NCBI GenBank assembly: GCA_946615495.1
Contig: CAMOHY010000101.1
Coordinates: 1-7,484 of the forward strand
Source of the DNA: an uncultured Clostridia bacterium
Lineage (GTDB): Bacteria > Bacillota > Clostridia > Christensenellales > Aristaeellaceae
Reading direction: 5' to 3'
Length of the DNA: 7,484 bases
In this document: positions 1 to 5,793 of the stretch, piece by piece
Numbering within the stretch: position 1 is the first letter of the stretch
Layout of the letters: every line of letters starts with the position of its first letter
Program-made: the position numbers and the translations under genes
The notes under the pieces: generated by a model
The model's input: only the letters and a program-made list of their open reading frames with translations
Database searches by the model: none
What the model was told of the DNA's origin: nothing

Positions 1-146
1 ATCTGCCCGCCTCCTTTGCGTTCTATAAATGATTATAAGCCATCAATGCAAGAAAAGGAACAGACTATTCGTATTAAAAAGATATAATATTCTCTACTGT
101 CAGTAAGAACTTGGCTTCTACATAAAGTAGGTCCCCAAACGACAAT
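1..146. other. Non-coding left edge, no supported gene
   Basis: I find no reading frame with a credible start, ribosome site and family resemblance here. The stretch is AT-richer than the rest of the window. A TATAAT hexamer sits at 83-88 on the plus strand, but no -35 element lies at the right distance and no plus-strand gene follows. It may be the flank of the element that carried the neighbouring tnpV gene, but no terminal repeat or attachment site can be identified within it. Confidence 0.5.
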
Positions 147-183
147 AGCCGCTGGTATGGTCTGCGCGATCATACCAGCGGCT
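147..183 (-). terminator. Hairpin terminator after tnpV
   Basis: Bases 147-159 and 171-183 form a perfect 13-bp inverted repeat (AGCCGCTGGTATG and its complement). Three further pairs, one of them G-U, are possible inside, leaving a five-base loop. It begins 7 bases past the tnpV stop codon in the direction of tnpV transcription. The tract after the stem on the minus strand is only modestly T-rich (ATTGTCGTTT), while GTTTTGTT follows the stem on the plus strand, so it might work in both directions. Position and stem strength support a terminator; the weak U-tract limits certainty. Confidence 0.65.
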
Positions 184-189
184 GTTTTG

Positions 190-567
190 TTACAGGGTAT
201 TGATGACTTCTTCCGCGACGATTTCTTCGGCTCGGCTGTGAATATTGTTCATCCTGCCTACCCATTCCATGGGTTGCTCTGCCTTGAGCTGTTCCGTGAT
301 GCCCTCCTGCCTGACCATCTGCGCGATTAAGCTTTCTCGCATTGCTGCCGCTCTTTCGTTTGCGTCTGCGAGGCACCGGCCCAAAGTTCCGTTCAGAATG
401 AGCCGTTGATAAAGGCTCGGATGCTGCTCCTTCAGGTATTCCCTGTGCATCCGTCCCCATTTTCCAATGGAGCGCTGATCAGTTTCCTCAATCGCCAGGT
501 TCGGATAGTACATCCCGTCTTTGCCCAGGGTATAGGTGCCGCCAAGCTCTTCAAACAGAGATTTCAT
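190..567 (-). CDS. tnpV: TnpV family transposon-associated protein
   Basis: This 125-residue protein belongs to the TnpV family, common on integrative and transposable elements of Clostridia and of unknown biochemical role. Recognition rests on the N-terminus MKSLFEELGGTY, the central segment with PNLAIEE and IGKWGRMHREYLKEQ, and the conserved C-terminal block GITEQLKAEQPMEWVGRMNNI. Length is normal for the family and the frame is intact. An ATG five codons upstream (582) overlaps the Shine-Dalgarno sequence itself. I chose 567 because GGAGG lies 8 bases before it and because the family begins with MKSLFE. No transposase, recombinase or relaxase accompanies it in the window, so it is either the edge of an element extending left or a stranded remnant. 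A strong hairpin follows its stop. Confidence 0.9.
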   Translation of the reverse strand: MKSLFEELGGTYTLGKDGMYYPNLAIEETDQRSIGKWGRMHREYLKEQHPSLYQRLILNGTLGRCLADANERAAAMRESLIAQMVRQEGITEQLKAEQPMEWVGRMNNIHSRAEEIVAEEVINTL

Positions 568-575
568 TGTGTTTT

Positions 576-580
576 CCTCC
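576..580 (-). promoter_or_regulatory. Ribosome binding site deciding the tnpV start
   Basis: GGAGG on the minus strand, 8 bases upstream of the ATG at 567. It overlaps the upstream in-frame ATG at 582, which therefore cannot be served by it. This fixes the 125-residue form as the likely product. Confidence 0.8.
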
Positions 581-582
581 AT

Positions 583-641
583 AATTCAGTATTGACCAAT
601 CCGGCACGCAGATGCCTTTTCTGAATTTCTGGCTAATACTG
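583..641. repeat. Nested inverted repeats between tatC and tnpV
   Basis: Within the 112-base gap between tatC and tnpV, two overlapping inverted repeats are visible. AATTCAG at 583-589 is matched by CTGAATT at 621-627. CAGTATTGACCA at 587-598 is matched, with a two-base mismatch, by TGGCTAATACTG at 630-641. The arms overlap, so they cannot all pair at once. No U-run follows on the minus strand, so a tatC terminator is not convincing. They could be a regulator site ahead of tnpV or part of an element boundary. The remainder of 568-679 holds nothing else I can name apart from the tnpV ribosome site. Confidence 0.45.
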
Positions 642-679
642 TTTTATGGAAAACGCCCGTTTTGCCCTTTTCTGCCCGC

Positions 680-1474
680 CTATTCTCTTTTTCTGGGCTT
701 CGTCAGCCGGGACACCAGGATGCCCGCCTCGTACAGCAGGCACAGCGGCAGCCCCAGCGCTACCTGGGACACAATGTCCGGCGGGGTCAAAATGGCGGCC
801 AGCACGAAAATGCCCAGGATGACGTACTTTCGCTTGGACGAAAGCATTTTGGCGTTGGTCCAGCCCATGCGGGTGGTCAGGTACAGGGCCACGGGCAATT
901 GGAACGCCACGCCGAAGGGCACGATGAACCCAAACAGGAATTTCACGTAATTATCAATGGACAGCATGGGCGTGGCGTGGCCCTCGCCCTGAATGAGGAA
1001 AAAGTCCACCGCCAGCTGGTACACCGCGAAGTAGCAGAAGGCGACGCCCAGCAGAAAAAGCAGCAGGGCAATTACGAACAGGACGCGGAAATGCTTCTGC
1101 TCATTCGGATAAAGGGCGGGCTTGATAAACCCCCACACCTGCCAGATCACCACCGGGCTGGCCACGATGCAGGCCGCGATGAGCGCCACCTTGAATTTCG
1201 TCACCAGCGCTTCGGACATGGCGGTGTAAATGATCTCGATGCCGCGGGCGGCGATGGGATCGATGATCCAATTCATCAGCTGCTCGATGCACAAATAAAA
1301 CACCAGAAAAAAGGCCACCACTACCGCGGCCGCCGATATGACCACGACCTTGCGCAGCGCCAGCAGATGGGACAGGAGAGAGGACCGTTTTTCCTGGGGC
1401 GTCAGCTCCCGCTCCGCCTCCTGCTGCTCCGCCGGCGCTTTTTCGTTATCATGCCGCTGCTCTGTCATGCTCAT
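680..1474 (-). CDS. tatC: Sec-independent protein translocase TatC
   Basis: TatC is the multi-spanning core receptor of the twin-arginine translocase. It binds RR signal peptides and exports folded proteins across the cytoplasmic membrane. The 264-residue product has the family's hydrophobic pattern (about six segments between residues 42 and 255) and conserved positions: the WQVWGFIKPALYPNE block (F116, E125), P73, LTPPD (D233) and E249 of YEAG. Residue 192 is Q where E. coli has E170, a substitution I believe is common. The N-terminal HLxELR motif reads HLLALR (residues 36-41), so the usual glutamate is alanine. The charged N-terminal extension (about 30 residues) is longer than usual. The start overlaps the tatA stop as ATGA, with no strong ribosome site, suggesting translational coupling; ATG codon 3 is an alternative start. 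It is the last gene of the tat operon and has no clear terminator. Confidence 0.95.
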   Translation of the reverse strand: MSMTEQRHDNEKAPAEQQEAERELTPQEKRSSLLSHLLALRKVVVISAAAVVVAFFLVFYLCIEQLMNWIIDPIAARGIEIIYTAMSEALVTKFKVALIAACIVASPVVIWQVWGFIKPALYPNEQKHFRVLFVIALLLFLLGVAFCYFAVYQLAVDFFLIQGEGHATPMLSIDNYVKFLFGFIVPFGVAFQLPVALYLTTRMGWTNAKMLSSKRKYVILGIFVLAAILTPPDIVSQVALGLPLCLLYEAGILVSRLTKPRKRE

Positions 1475-1653
1475 GCTTTATCTTCGGTGTCCTTTTTTTC
1501 CGCCGCCTGGTCCTTATCGTCTTCCTTTACTTCGTTTTTAAAGTCCTTGATGCTCTTGCCCAGGGCCTTGCCCACGCCCGCCAGCTTGCCGCCGCCGAAC
1601 AGCACCAGCGCCAGCACGATAATCAGAATGATTTCAGTGGTTCCCAGTCTCAT
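1471..1653 (-). CDS. tatA: Sec-independent protein translocase TatA
   Basis: TatA is the small single-span subunit that polymerises at the TatC receptor to open the passage for folded substrates. The 60-residue protein shows the standard order: a short N-terminus with polar E7, a transmembrane helix at about residues 7-19, the FG hinge (F19-G20), an amphipathic helix from about residue 23 (KLAGVGKALGKSIKDF) and a highly charged cytoplasmic tail rich in D, E and K. The length is typical of short TatA proteins. Start choice is firm: AGGAGGAG lies 7 bases before the ATG. It follows the tatB-like gene by 25 bases and overlaps tatC by 4 bases, so the three genes are evidently co-transcribed and TatA and TatC are probably translationally coupled. 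Confidence 0.93.
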   Translation of the reverse strand: MRLGTTEIILIIVLALVLFGGGKLAGVGKALGKSIKDFKNEVKEDDKDQAAEKKDTEDKA

Positions 1654-1678
1654 GATTTTGCTCCTCCTCTAAATACCG

Positions 1679-1984
1679 TCAGGATTTTTTCATCGTATCC
1701 TTTTTCGCTTCGTCGACGTTTTTCCGCAGTTCCTTCCCGGCGTCCTTCAATTCGGCGGAAATATCCGCGTCCTTTACGGCATTGTCAATATCCTTGCGCA
1801 CGTCCGCCGTTTCAGAGACCATTTCATCCCAGCCCACTTCGTCCTTGATTTCCCGAATCAGCTGCCGGGCGCGGCGGACCATGCGCCCCAGCCACCGGGC
1901 CACCTTGGGCAGATCCTTGGGGCCGACGATCACATAGGCGATAATCAGCACCAATAGCAGCTCCGCAAAACCGACATTGAACAA
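1679..1984 (-). CDS. tatB: TatB-like Tat translocase subunit
   Basis: This 101-residue protein is a second TatA/B-family subunit and the first gene of the tat operon. It matches TatB more than TatA: it begins MFNVGFAELLLV with glutamate at position 8, has a G21-P22 hinge followed by KDLP, and has a longer tail than its neighbour TatA. TatB normally partners TatC in the receptor complex and hands substrates to TatA. The order is membrane helix (about 5-20), amphipathic helix (about 23-50), then a charged K/D/E tail ending at the stop. The start is TTG, supported by AAAGGGGG 7 bases upstream and by the family N-terminus. Many Firmicutes manage with bifunctional TatA alone, so a TatB-type partner is mildly notable. 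It could equally be annotated as a TatA/TatE family subunit. Confidence 0.85.
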   Translation of the reverse strand: MFNVGFAELLLVLIIAYVIVGPKDLPKVARWLGRMVRRARQLIREIKDEVGWDEMVSETADVRKDIDNAVKDADISAELKDAGKELRKNVDEAKKDTMKKS

Positions 1985-1991
1985 AGCAAGG

Positions 1992-1999
1992 CCCCCTTT
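1992..1999 (-). promoter_or_regulatory. Ribosome binding site for the TTG start of tatB
   Basis: AAAGGGGG on the minus strand, 7 bases before the TTG at 1984. The predicted transcript start falls near 2000, so this site occupies almost the whole leader. No ATG fits the family N-terminus, which makes TTG the best start. Confidence 0.6.
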
Positions 2000-2007
2000 A
2001 CGCTTCT

Positions 2008-2036
2008 ATTATATTGCATCCGCCGCCCGATTGCAA
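2008..2036 (-). promoter_or_regulatory. Promoter of the tat operon
   Basis: On the minus strand, a -35 box TTGCAA (2031-2036) and a perfect -10 box TATAAT (2008-2013) are separated by exactly 17 bases. This is near-consensus for a housekeeping sigma factor. It would start transcription around 2000-2002 and give a leader of about 16 bases before the tatB TTG. Confidence 0.8.
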
Positions 2037-2089
2037 GCCGCCGGAGGGAAAATCATGCGCTTCCCGTCCCTGGCAGGGGGAAACGCCGC

Positions 2090-2118
2090 TTTACTTTGCG
2101 CCCCGTTTCGGATATAAT
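2090..2118 (+). promoter_or_regulatory. Promoter of the DUF2130 gene
   Basis: TTTACT at 2090-2095 (four of six consensus positions) and TATAAT at 2113-2118 are 17 bases apart. Transcription would begin near 2125, giving a leader of about 70 bases before the ATG at 2194. This promoter diverges from the tat promoter, with 53 bases between the two -35 boxes. Confidence 0.7.
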
Positions 2119-2193
2119 CAAGCAGGGAAGCACCGCAGATTTTCCGCCCCGGCAAAACCGGCGGCAGGCCTGGCGCATCAAAGGAGTTAAGAA

Positions 2194-3423
2194 ATGCAGA
2201 ACATCAAATGTCCCAAATGCGGAGAAGTGTTTCAGGTGGACGAATCGGGCTACGCGGCCATCGTAAAGCAGGTGCGGGACCAGGAATTTATGAATGAGCT
2301 CAAGGGCAGGGAGGACCAGTGGGCGCGGGAAAAGCAGGCCGCGGTCAGGCTGGCCCAGGCGGAAACGGAAAAATCGTTTCAGGCCCTGCTTTCCCAGCGG
2401 GAGACGGAATTGACCGCCCTGCGGGGAAAAATGGAAGCCGCGGAAAGCCGGAGTCAGCTGGCCGTCAAGGAAGCGGTGGGAGAAAAGGAAAAGGAAATTT
2501 CCGCGCGGGACCAGAGGATTTTTTTGCTCACCTCCCAATTGGAGGCGGCGGAAAAGGAACGCCTGCTCAGCGAACAGGCCTTAAAGGAAAGCTACGAAGG
2601 GCAAATAAAGGCCAAGGACGAAATGATTTCCTACTATAAGGATTTTAAAGCCCGCCAGTCCACCAAAATGGTGGGCGAAAGCCTGGAGCAGCACTGCCTG
2701 AACGAATTCAACAAGCTGCGGTCCACCGGCTTTCAGCGCGCCTATTTTGAAAAGGACAACGACGCGCGCACCGGCAGCAAGGGGGATTTTATTTACCGGG
2801 AAAGCGCGGAGGACGGAACGGAGTTCATTTCCATTATGTTTGAAATGAAAAACGAAATGGACCAGACCGCCGTGAAGCACAGGAACGAGGATTTTTTTAA
2901 GGAATTGGACCGGGACCGGCGGGAAAAGAAATGCGAATACGCGGTGCTGGTGTCCCTGCTGGAGGCGGACAGCGAATTATACAACACCGGCATCGTGGAC
3001 GTTTCCTACCGCTACCCCAAAATGTACGTGATCCGCCCGCAGTTCTTTATTCCCATGATTACCCTGCTGAGAAACGCCGCCCTCAACAGCCTGAAATACC
3101 AGCAGGAGCTGGCCGTGATCCGCAGCCAGAACATCGATATTTCCCACTTTGAGGAGGACATGAACGATTTTAAGGAAAAGTTTTCCCGCAATTACCGCTT
3201 GGCCAGCGAAAAATTTCAAAAAGCCATAGAGGAAATTGACAAGACCATCGACCATTTGCAAAAGACCAAGGAGGCCCTGCTCTCCTCCGAAAACAACCTG
3301 CGCCTGGCCAACAGCAAGGCGGAGGACCTGAGCATCAAACGCCTTACCCGCAATAATCCCACCATGGCGCAAAAGTTCGCCGAGCTGAAAAATGAGGCGG
3401 AAAACGGCCCGGAAACCCCATAA
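2194..3423 (+). CDS. DUF2130 domain protein, possible nuclease fold
   Basis: The 409-residue protein matches the DUF2130 family (COG4487), whose function is not established. In order: a short Cys motif CPKCG (C6, C9) that could be half of a zinc site; a long charged coiled coil (about 25-150); a conserved core (about 155-300) with GESLEQHCLNEF, TGSKGDFIY and FEMKNE; and a second coiled coil (about 318-375). G197-D198 followed 18 residues later by E217-x-K219, with E162 in a preceding helix, resembles the catalytic D-(E/D)xK pattern of PD-(D/E)XK nucleases. This is inferred from motif spacing only. There is no signal peptide or membrane segment, so it is likely cytoplasmic. AAGGAG at 2181-2186, 7 bases before the ATG, fixes the start. 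It is transcribed alone, divergent from tat, with no obvious terminator before the transporter promoter. Confidence 0.85.
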   Translation: MQNIKCPKCGEVFQVDESGYAAIVKQVRDQEFMNELKGREDQWAREKQAAVRLAQAETEKSFQALLSQRETELTALRGKMEAAESRSQLAVKEAVGEKEKEISARDQRIFLLTSQLEAAEKERLLSEQALKESYEGQIKAKDEMISYYKDFKARQSTKMVGESLEQHCLNEFNKLRSTGFQRAYFEKDNDARTGSKGDFIYRESAEDGTEFISIMFEMKNEMDQTAVKHRNEDFFKELDRDRREKKCEYAVLVSLLEADSELYNTGIVDVSYRYPKMYVIRPQFFIPMITLLRNAALNSLKYQQELAVIRSQNIDISHFEEDMNDFKEKFSRNYRLASEKFQKAIEEIDKTIDHLQKTKEALLSSENNLRLANSKAEDLSIKRLTRNNPTMAQKFAELKNEAENGPETP

Positions 3424-3506
3424 AAGAGCAGAAAAGATAAGAAAAGAAATAATTGATCGGATAATCGAGCAAAAAAAAGCAAAATTATACAGCGGAAGTA
3501 CAATTT

Positions 3507-3538
3507 AAATGGCGGAAGCGGTTGACTTTCCGCCATTT
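3507..3538. promoter_or_regulatory. Inverted repeat over the transporter promoter, candidate operator
   Basis: AAATGGCGGAA at 3507-3517 and TTCCGCCATTT at 3528-3538 form a perfect 11-bp inverted repeat with a 10-base spacer. The spacer contains most of the -35 box TTGACT (3522-3527), and the right arm fills most of the gap to the -10 box. A repressor bound here would block RNA polymerase. The half-site core GCGGAAG also appears at 3492-3498, exactly 20 bases upstream of its copy at 3512-3518. No U-run follows, so a terminator for the preceding gene is less likely. The regulator is not identified. Confidence 0.6.
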
Positions 3539-3550
3539 ATCGTATAAAAT
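3522..3550 (+). promoter_or_regulatory. Promoter of the ABC transporter operon
   Basis: The -35 box TTGACT (3522-3527) is followed after 17 bases by TAAAAT (3545-3550). An overlapping TATAAA at 3543-3548 gives a 15-base spacer instead. A-rich tracts upstream (about 3421-3485) could act as an UP element. The leader to the TTG at 3619 would be about 60 bases. I see no riboswitch in it. Confidence 0.7.
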
Positions 3551-3603
3551 AATAATAGATTCAAATTTTCTGTGCATAGCGCGCATCAATTCTTTATAGG
3601 AAT

Positions 3604-3610
3604 AAGGAGG
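3604..3610 (+). promoter_or_regulatory. Ribosome binding site for the TTG start of the first permease
   Basis: AAGGAGG, 8 bases ahead of TTG at 3619. It supports the TTG over any downstream ATG, the first of which lies inside the membrane region. Confidence 0.75.
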
Positions 3611-3618
3611 CGCTGGGA

Positions 3619-4608
3619 TTGAGTACGGTAAAACAAGCGCGGCCCACCCCATCCAGGAAGAAGAAATTAAAATTCACCCTGGATGATTTGCAATTATTTT
3701 TTCTTTCTTTTCCCACGCTGGCGTGGTATATCCTGTTTTGCTATCTGCCCATGTTCGGGCTCATTATCGCGTTTAAAAAGTACAAGGTAGCGCCTGGAAA
3801 GGGCTTTTTGTGGAGCTTGTTCAACAACAGCGCCTGGTGCGGCCTTGAAAACTTCCAGTTCCTTTTCGCCAATAATAGGACCACCACCATCAACATGTTC
3901 CGCAACACCGTGGGCTACAATGTGATCTTCATCGTGCTGGGCGTGGCGCTGCCGGTGACGCTGGCCATCATGATTTCCAATTTGAAGAGCCAGAAGATTG
4001 CCAAGGTGACCCAGACGGCCATGTTCCTGCCCCACTTTTTAAGCTGGGTGGTGGTTGGCTACTTCGTGTTCGCCTTCCTGAGCACCGATAACGGCCTGGT
4101 GAACCGCATCATCACCAGCACCGGCGGCACCGCCATGAAATGGTACCAAAAGGACGCCATTAATTACTGGCCCTTCTTCCTGATTTTCCTTCACGTGTGG
4201 AAAACCGTCGGCTACAGCATGGTGGTGTACCTGTCCTCCATCAAGGGCATTGACGAATCGCTGTATGAAGCGGCTATGATCGACGGGGCCACCAAATGGC
4301 AGCAGACCAAGTACATCACCTTGCCCATGCTTAAAACCATTATGATTATCATGTTCATTATGGCCGTGGGCAAAATCTTCAATTCCGATTTCGGCCTGTT
4401 CTACCGCACCACCCGCAATTCCAGCTCCCTGACCAGCGTGTATTTGACGCTGGACGTGTACGTGTACAATTCCATGTTCAACAATCCCCGTCCGGTGTAC
4501 GGCTACATTTCCGCCGCGGGCTTTTTGCAGTCCATGCTGGGCTGCCTTACCATGATCGCCGCCAACGCCATCGTGCGCCGGGTGGACAACGAAAGCGCGC
4601 TGTTCTAA
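3619..4608 (+). CDS. lplB: ABC sugar transporter permease, LplB type
   Basis: One of two membrane subunits of a carbohydrate (probably oligosaccharide) importer of the LplB family; the symbol is a family-level name. The 329-residue protein has a basic N-terminus, a first transmembrane segment at about 25-52, and about five more to residue 318. The cytoplasmic EAA loop that docks the ATPase is clear at 217-236: E217-A-A, then D222-G-A, ending L235-P236. Length is normal. The start is TTG with AAGGAGG 8 bases before it. The second permease follows after 19 bases and then the binding protein, all on one strand. No ATPase gene is present; related importers borrow a shared MsmX-like ATPase. The substrate cannot be told from the permease sequence. 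A candidate operator overlaps the promoter. Confidence 0.93.
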   Translation: MSTVKQARPTPSRKKKLKFTLDDLQLFFLSFPTLAWYILFCYLPMFGLIIAFKKYKVAPGKGFLWSLFNNSAWCGLENFQFLFANNRTTTINMFRNTVGYNVIFIVLGVALPVTLAIMISNLKSQKIAKVTQTAMFLPHFLSWVVVGYFVFAFLSTDNGLVNRIITSTGGTAMKWYQKDAINYWPFFLIFLHVWKTVGYSMVVYLSSIKGIDESLYEAAMIDGATKWQQTKYITLPMLKTIMIIMFIMAVGKIFNSDFGLFYRTTRNSSSLTSVYLTLDVYVYNSMFNNPRPVYGYISAAGFLQSMLGCLTMIAANAIVRRVDNESALF

Positions 4609-4627
4609 GGAAAGGAGGAAAACGGTT

Positions 4628-5587
4628 ATGTCCCAGGTTCAGCCAAATCACCGCAAGCCGCTGGAGACTGGCTCCGGCATGGAGCGGTTCAACGCCTTAA
4701 AGCCGGGCGCCAACATATCGTTCAGCCTCCTGTTCATCGTGCTGGCCATCCTGTGCGTCATCCCGGTGGTGTTCGTCATCATCATTTCCTTCTCCTCGGA
4801 GGCGTCCATCGGCAAAGTGGGCTACAATTTCATTCCGGCGGAATGGTCCACGGAGGCCTATGAATATGTGTGGCATCTGCGCAATTCCCACGGCATCCCC
4901 ACGGTGGTGATGGCGTTCATCACCTCCATCGGCATCACCGTAGTGGGCACGCTCATTGGCCTGAGCCTCATTTCCACCATGGGCTATGTGCTCTCCCGGC
5001 GAAGCTTCAAGCTGCGCGGCCTGTACACCACCCTCATTTTTATCCCCATGATATTTAACGGCGGCCTGCTGTCCACCTACGTGGTGAACACCCAGGTGCT
5101 GGGCATGAAAAACACCTATTGGGCGCTGATTTTTCCCTTGGCCTGCTCCAGCTTCTACGTCATCATCATGCGCACCTTTTTCCAGACCACTGTGCCGGAT
5201 GAAATTATTGAATCCGGCAAAATGGACGGGGCCAGCCAACTGCGCATTTTCCTGCAATTGGTGCTGCCCATTTCCCTGCCCGCCTTGGCCACCATCGCCC
5301 TGTTCCTCACCTTCGCCTACTGGAACGATTGGTACCAGGCCAGCCTGTACATCGAAAGCAGCCAGCACGACCTGTTCCCCCTGCAATATGTGCTGGTGAA
5401 CATCGAAAAGAACATCCAGTACCTGGCCAACAACGATATGGCCATGTCCGCCAACACCAACGCCCTGCCCAGCGAAACCATGCGCATGGCTATCGTGGTC
5501 ATCGCCGTGGTGCCCATCATGTTCTCTTATCCTTTCTTCCAGAAGTACTTTATTTCCGGCTTGACCATTGGCGCGGTCAAGGGATGA
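4628..5587 (+). CDS. ytcP: ABC sugar transporter permease, YtcP type
   Basis: The second permease of the importer, of the YtcP branch (MalG-like); the symbol is a family-level name. The 319-residue protein has a hydrophilic N-terminus, a first membrane helix at about 32-55, and further helices to about 310. The EAA loop is at 195-214: E195-S-G replaces EAA, then D200-G-A, ending L213-P214. The conserved segment YWNDWYQASLYI and the C-terminus FISGLTIGAVKG are characteristic of this branch. AGGAGG at 4613-4618 lies 9 bases before the ATG. It should pair with the LplB-type permease just upstream. The final A of its TGA stop is also the first base of a 103-bp tandem repeat, so the repeat array begins exactly at the gene's end. 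Confidence 0.93.
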   Translation: MSQVQPNHRKPLETGSGMERFNALKPGANISFSLLFIVLAILCVIPVVFVIIISFSSEASIGKVGYNFIPAEWSTEAYEYVWHLRNSHGIPTVVMAFITSIGITVVGTLIGLSLISTMGYVLSRRSFKLRGLYTTLIFIPMIFNGGLLSTYVVNTQVLGMKNTYWALIFPLACSSFYVIIMRTFFQTTVPDEIIESGKMDGASQLRIFLQLVLPISLPALATIALFLTFAYWNDWYQASLYIESSQHDLFPLQYVLVNIEKNIQYLANNDMAMSANTNALPSETMRMAIVVIAVVPIMFSYPFFQKYFISGLTIGAVKG

Positions 5588-5626
5588 AGCGCCGATTGTC
5601 GCCTGCGGCGACATCAAATCGGCGCT
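5588..5626 (+). other. RNA hairpin A in repeat unit 1
   Basis: AGCGCCGATT (5588-5597) pairs with AATCGGCGCT (5617-5626). Inside it, GTCGCC (5598-5603) pairs with GGCGAC (5607-5612) across a TGC loop, leaving a four-base ATCA bulge. This gives 16 base pairs in total. In unit 2 (5691-5729) both substitutions fall in this hairpin and each breaks one pair. Confidence 0.7.
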
Positions 5627-5646
5627 GAAATCAGCCGAAACAAGCA

Positions 5647-5667
5647 AAGTCCCCATGAAGGGGACTT
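5647..5667 (+). other. RNA hairpin B in repeat unit 1
   Basis: AAGTCCCC (5647-5654) pairs perfectly with GGGGACTT (5660-5667) around an ATGAA loop. Outer GC pairs are possible past a one-base bulge. Flanking CAGCC (5632-5636) and GGCTG (5679-5683) could close a larger helix around it. The identical hairpin recurs in unit 2 at 5750-5770. No U-tract follows, so it is not a typical intrinsic terminator. Confidence 0.7.
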
Positions 5668-5793
5668 GCGCCGATTGAGGCTGCGGGAGAAGCGCCGAAT
5701 GTGGCCTGCGGCGACATCAAATCGGCGCTGAAATCAGCCGAAACAAGCAAAGTCCCCATGAAGGGGACTTGCGCCGATTGAGGCTGCGGGAGA

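Noticed and set aside
83..88. Isolated TATAAT as a promoter
   Set aside because: No -35 element lies 16-18 bases upstream and no plus-strand gene follows before the hairpin at 147-183.
650..663. AAAACG/CGTTTT inverted repeat as the tatC terminator
   Set aside because: The arms are only two bases apart, so a stable hairpin would have to lose its inner pairs. The stem is short and AT-rich, and the U-tract is weak.
662..1672. Long open frame (336 codons) on the plus strand opposite the tat genes
   Set aside because: It lies antisense to tatC and tatA, which are firmly recognised. Its composition is rich in H, G, Q and R, typical of a GC-rich complementary frame, and it has no ribosome site.
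4697..5656. Open frame of 319 codons antisense to the second permease
   Set aside because: The product is low-complexity (G, H, D, Q, A) with no family resemblance, and the opposite strand encodes a clear permease. Its start lies in the tandem repeat.
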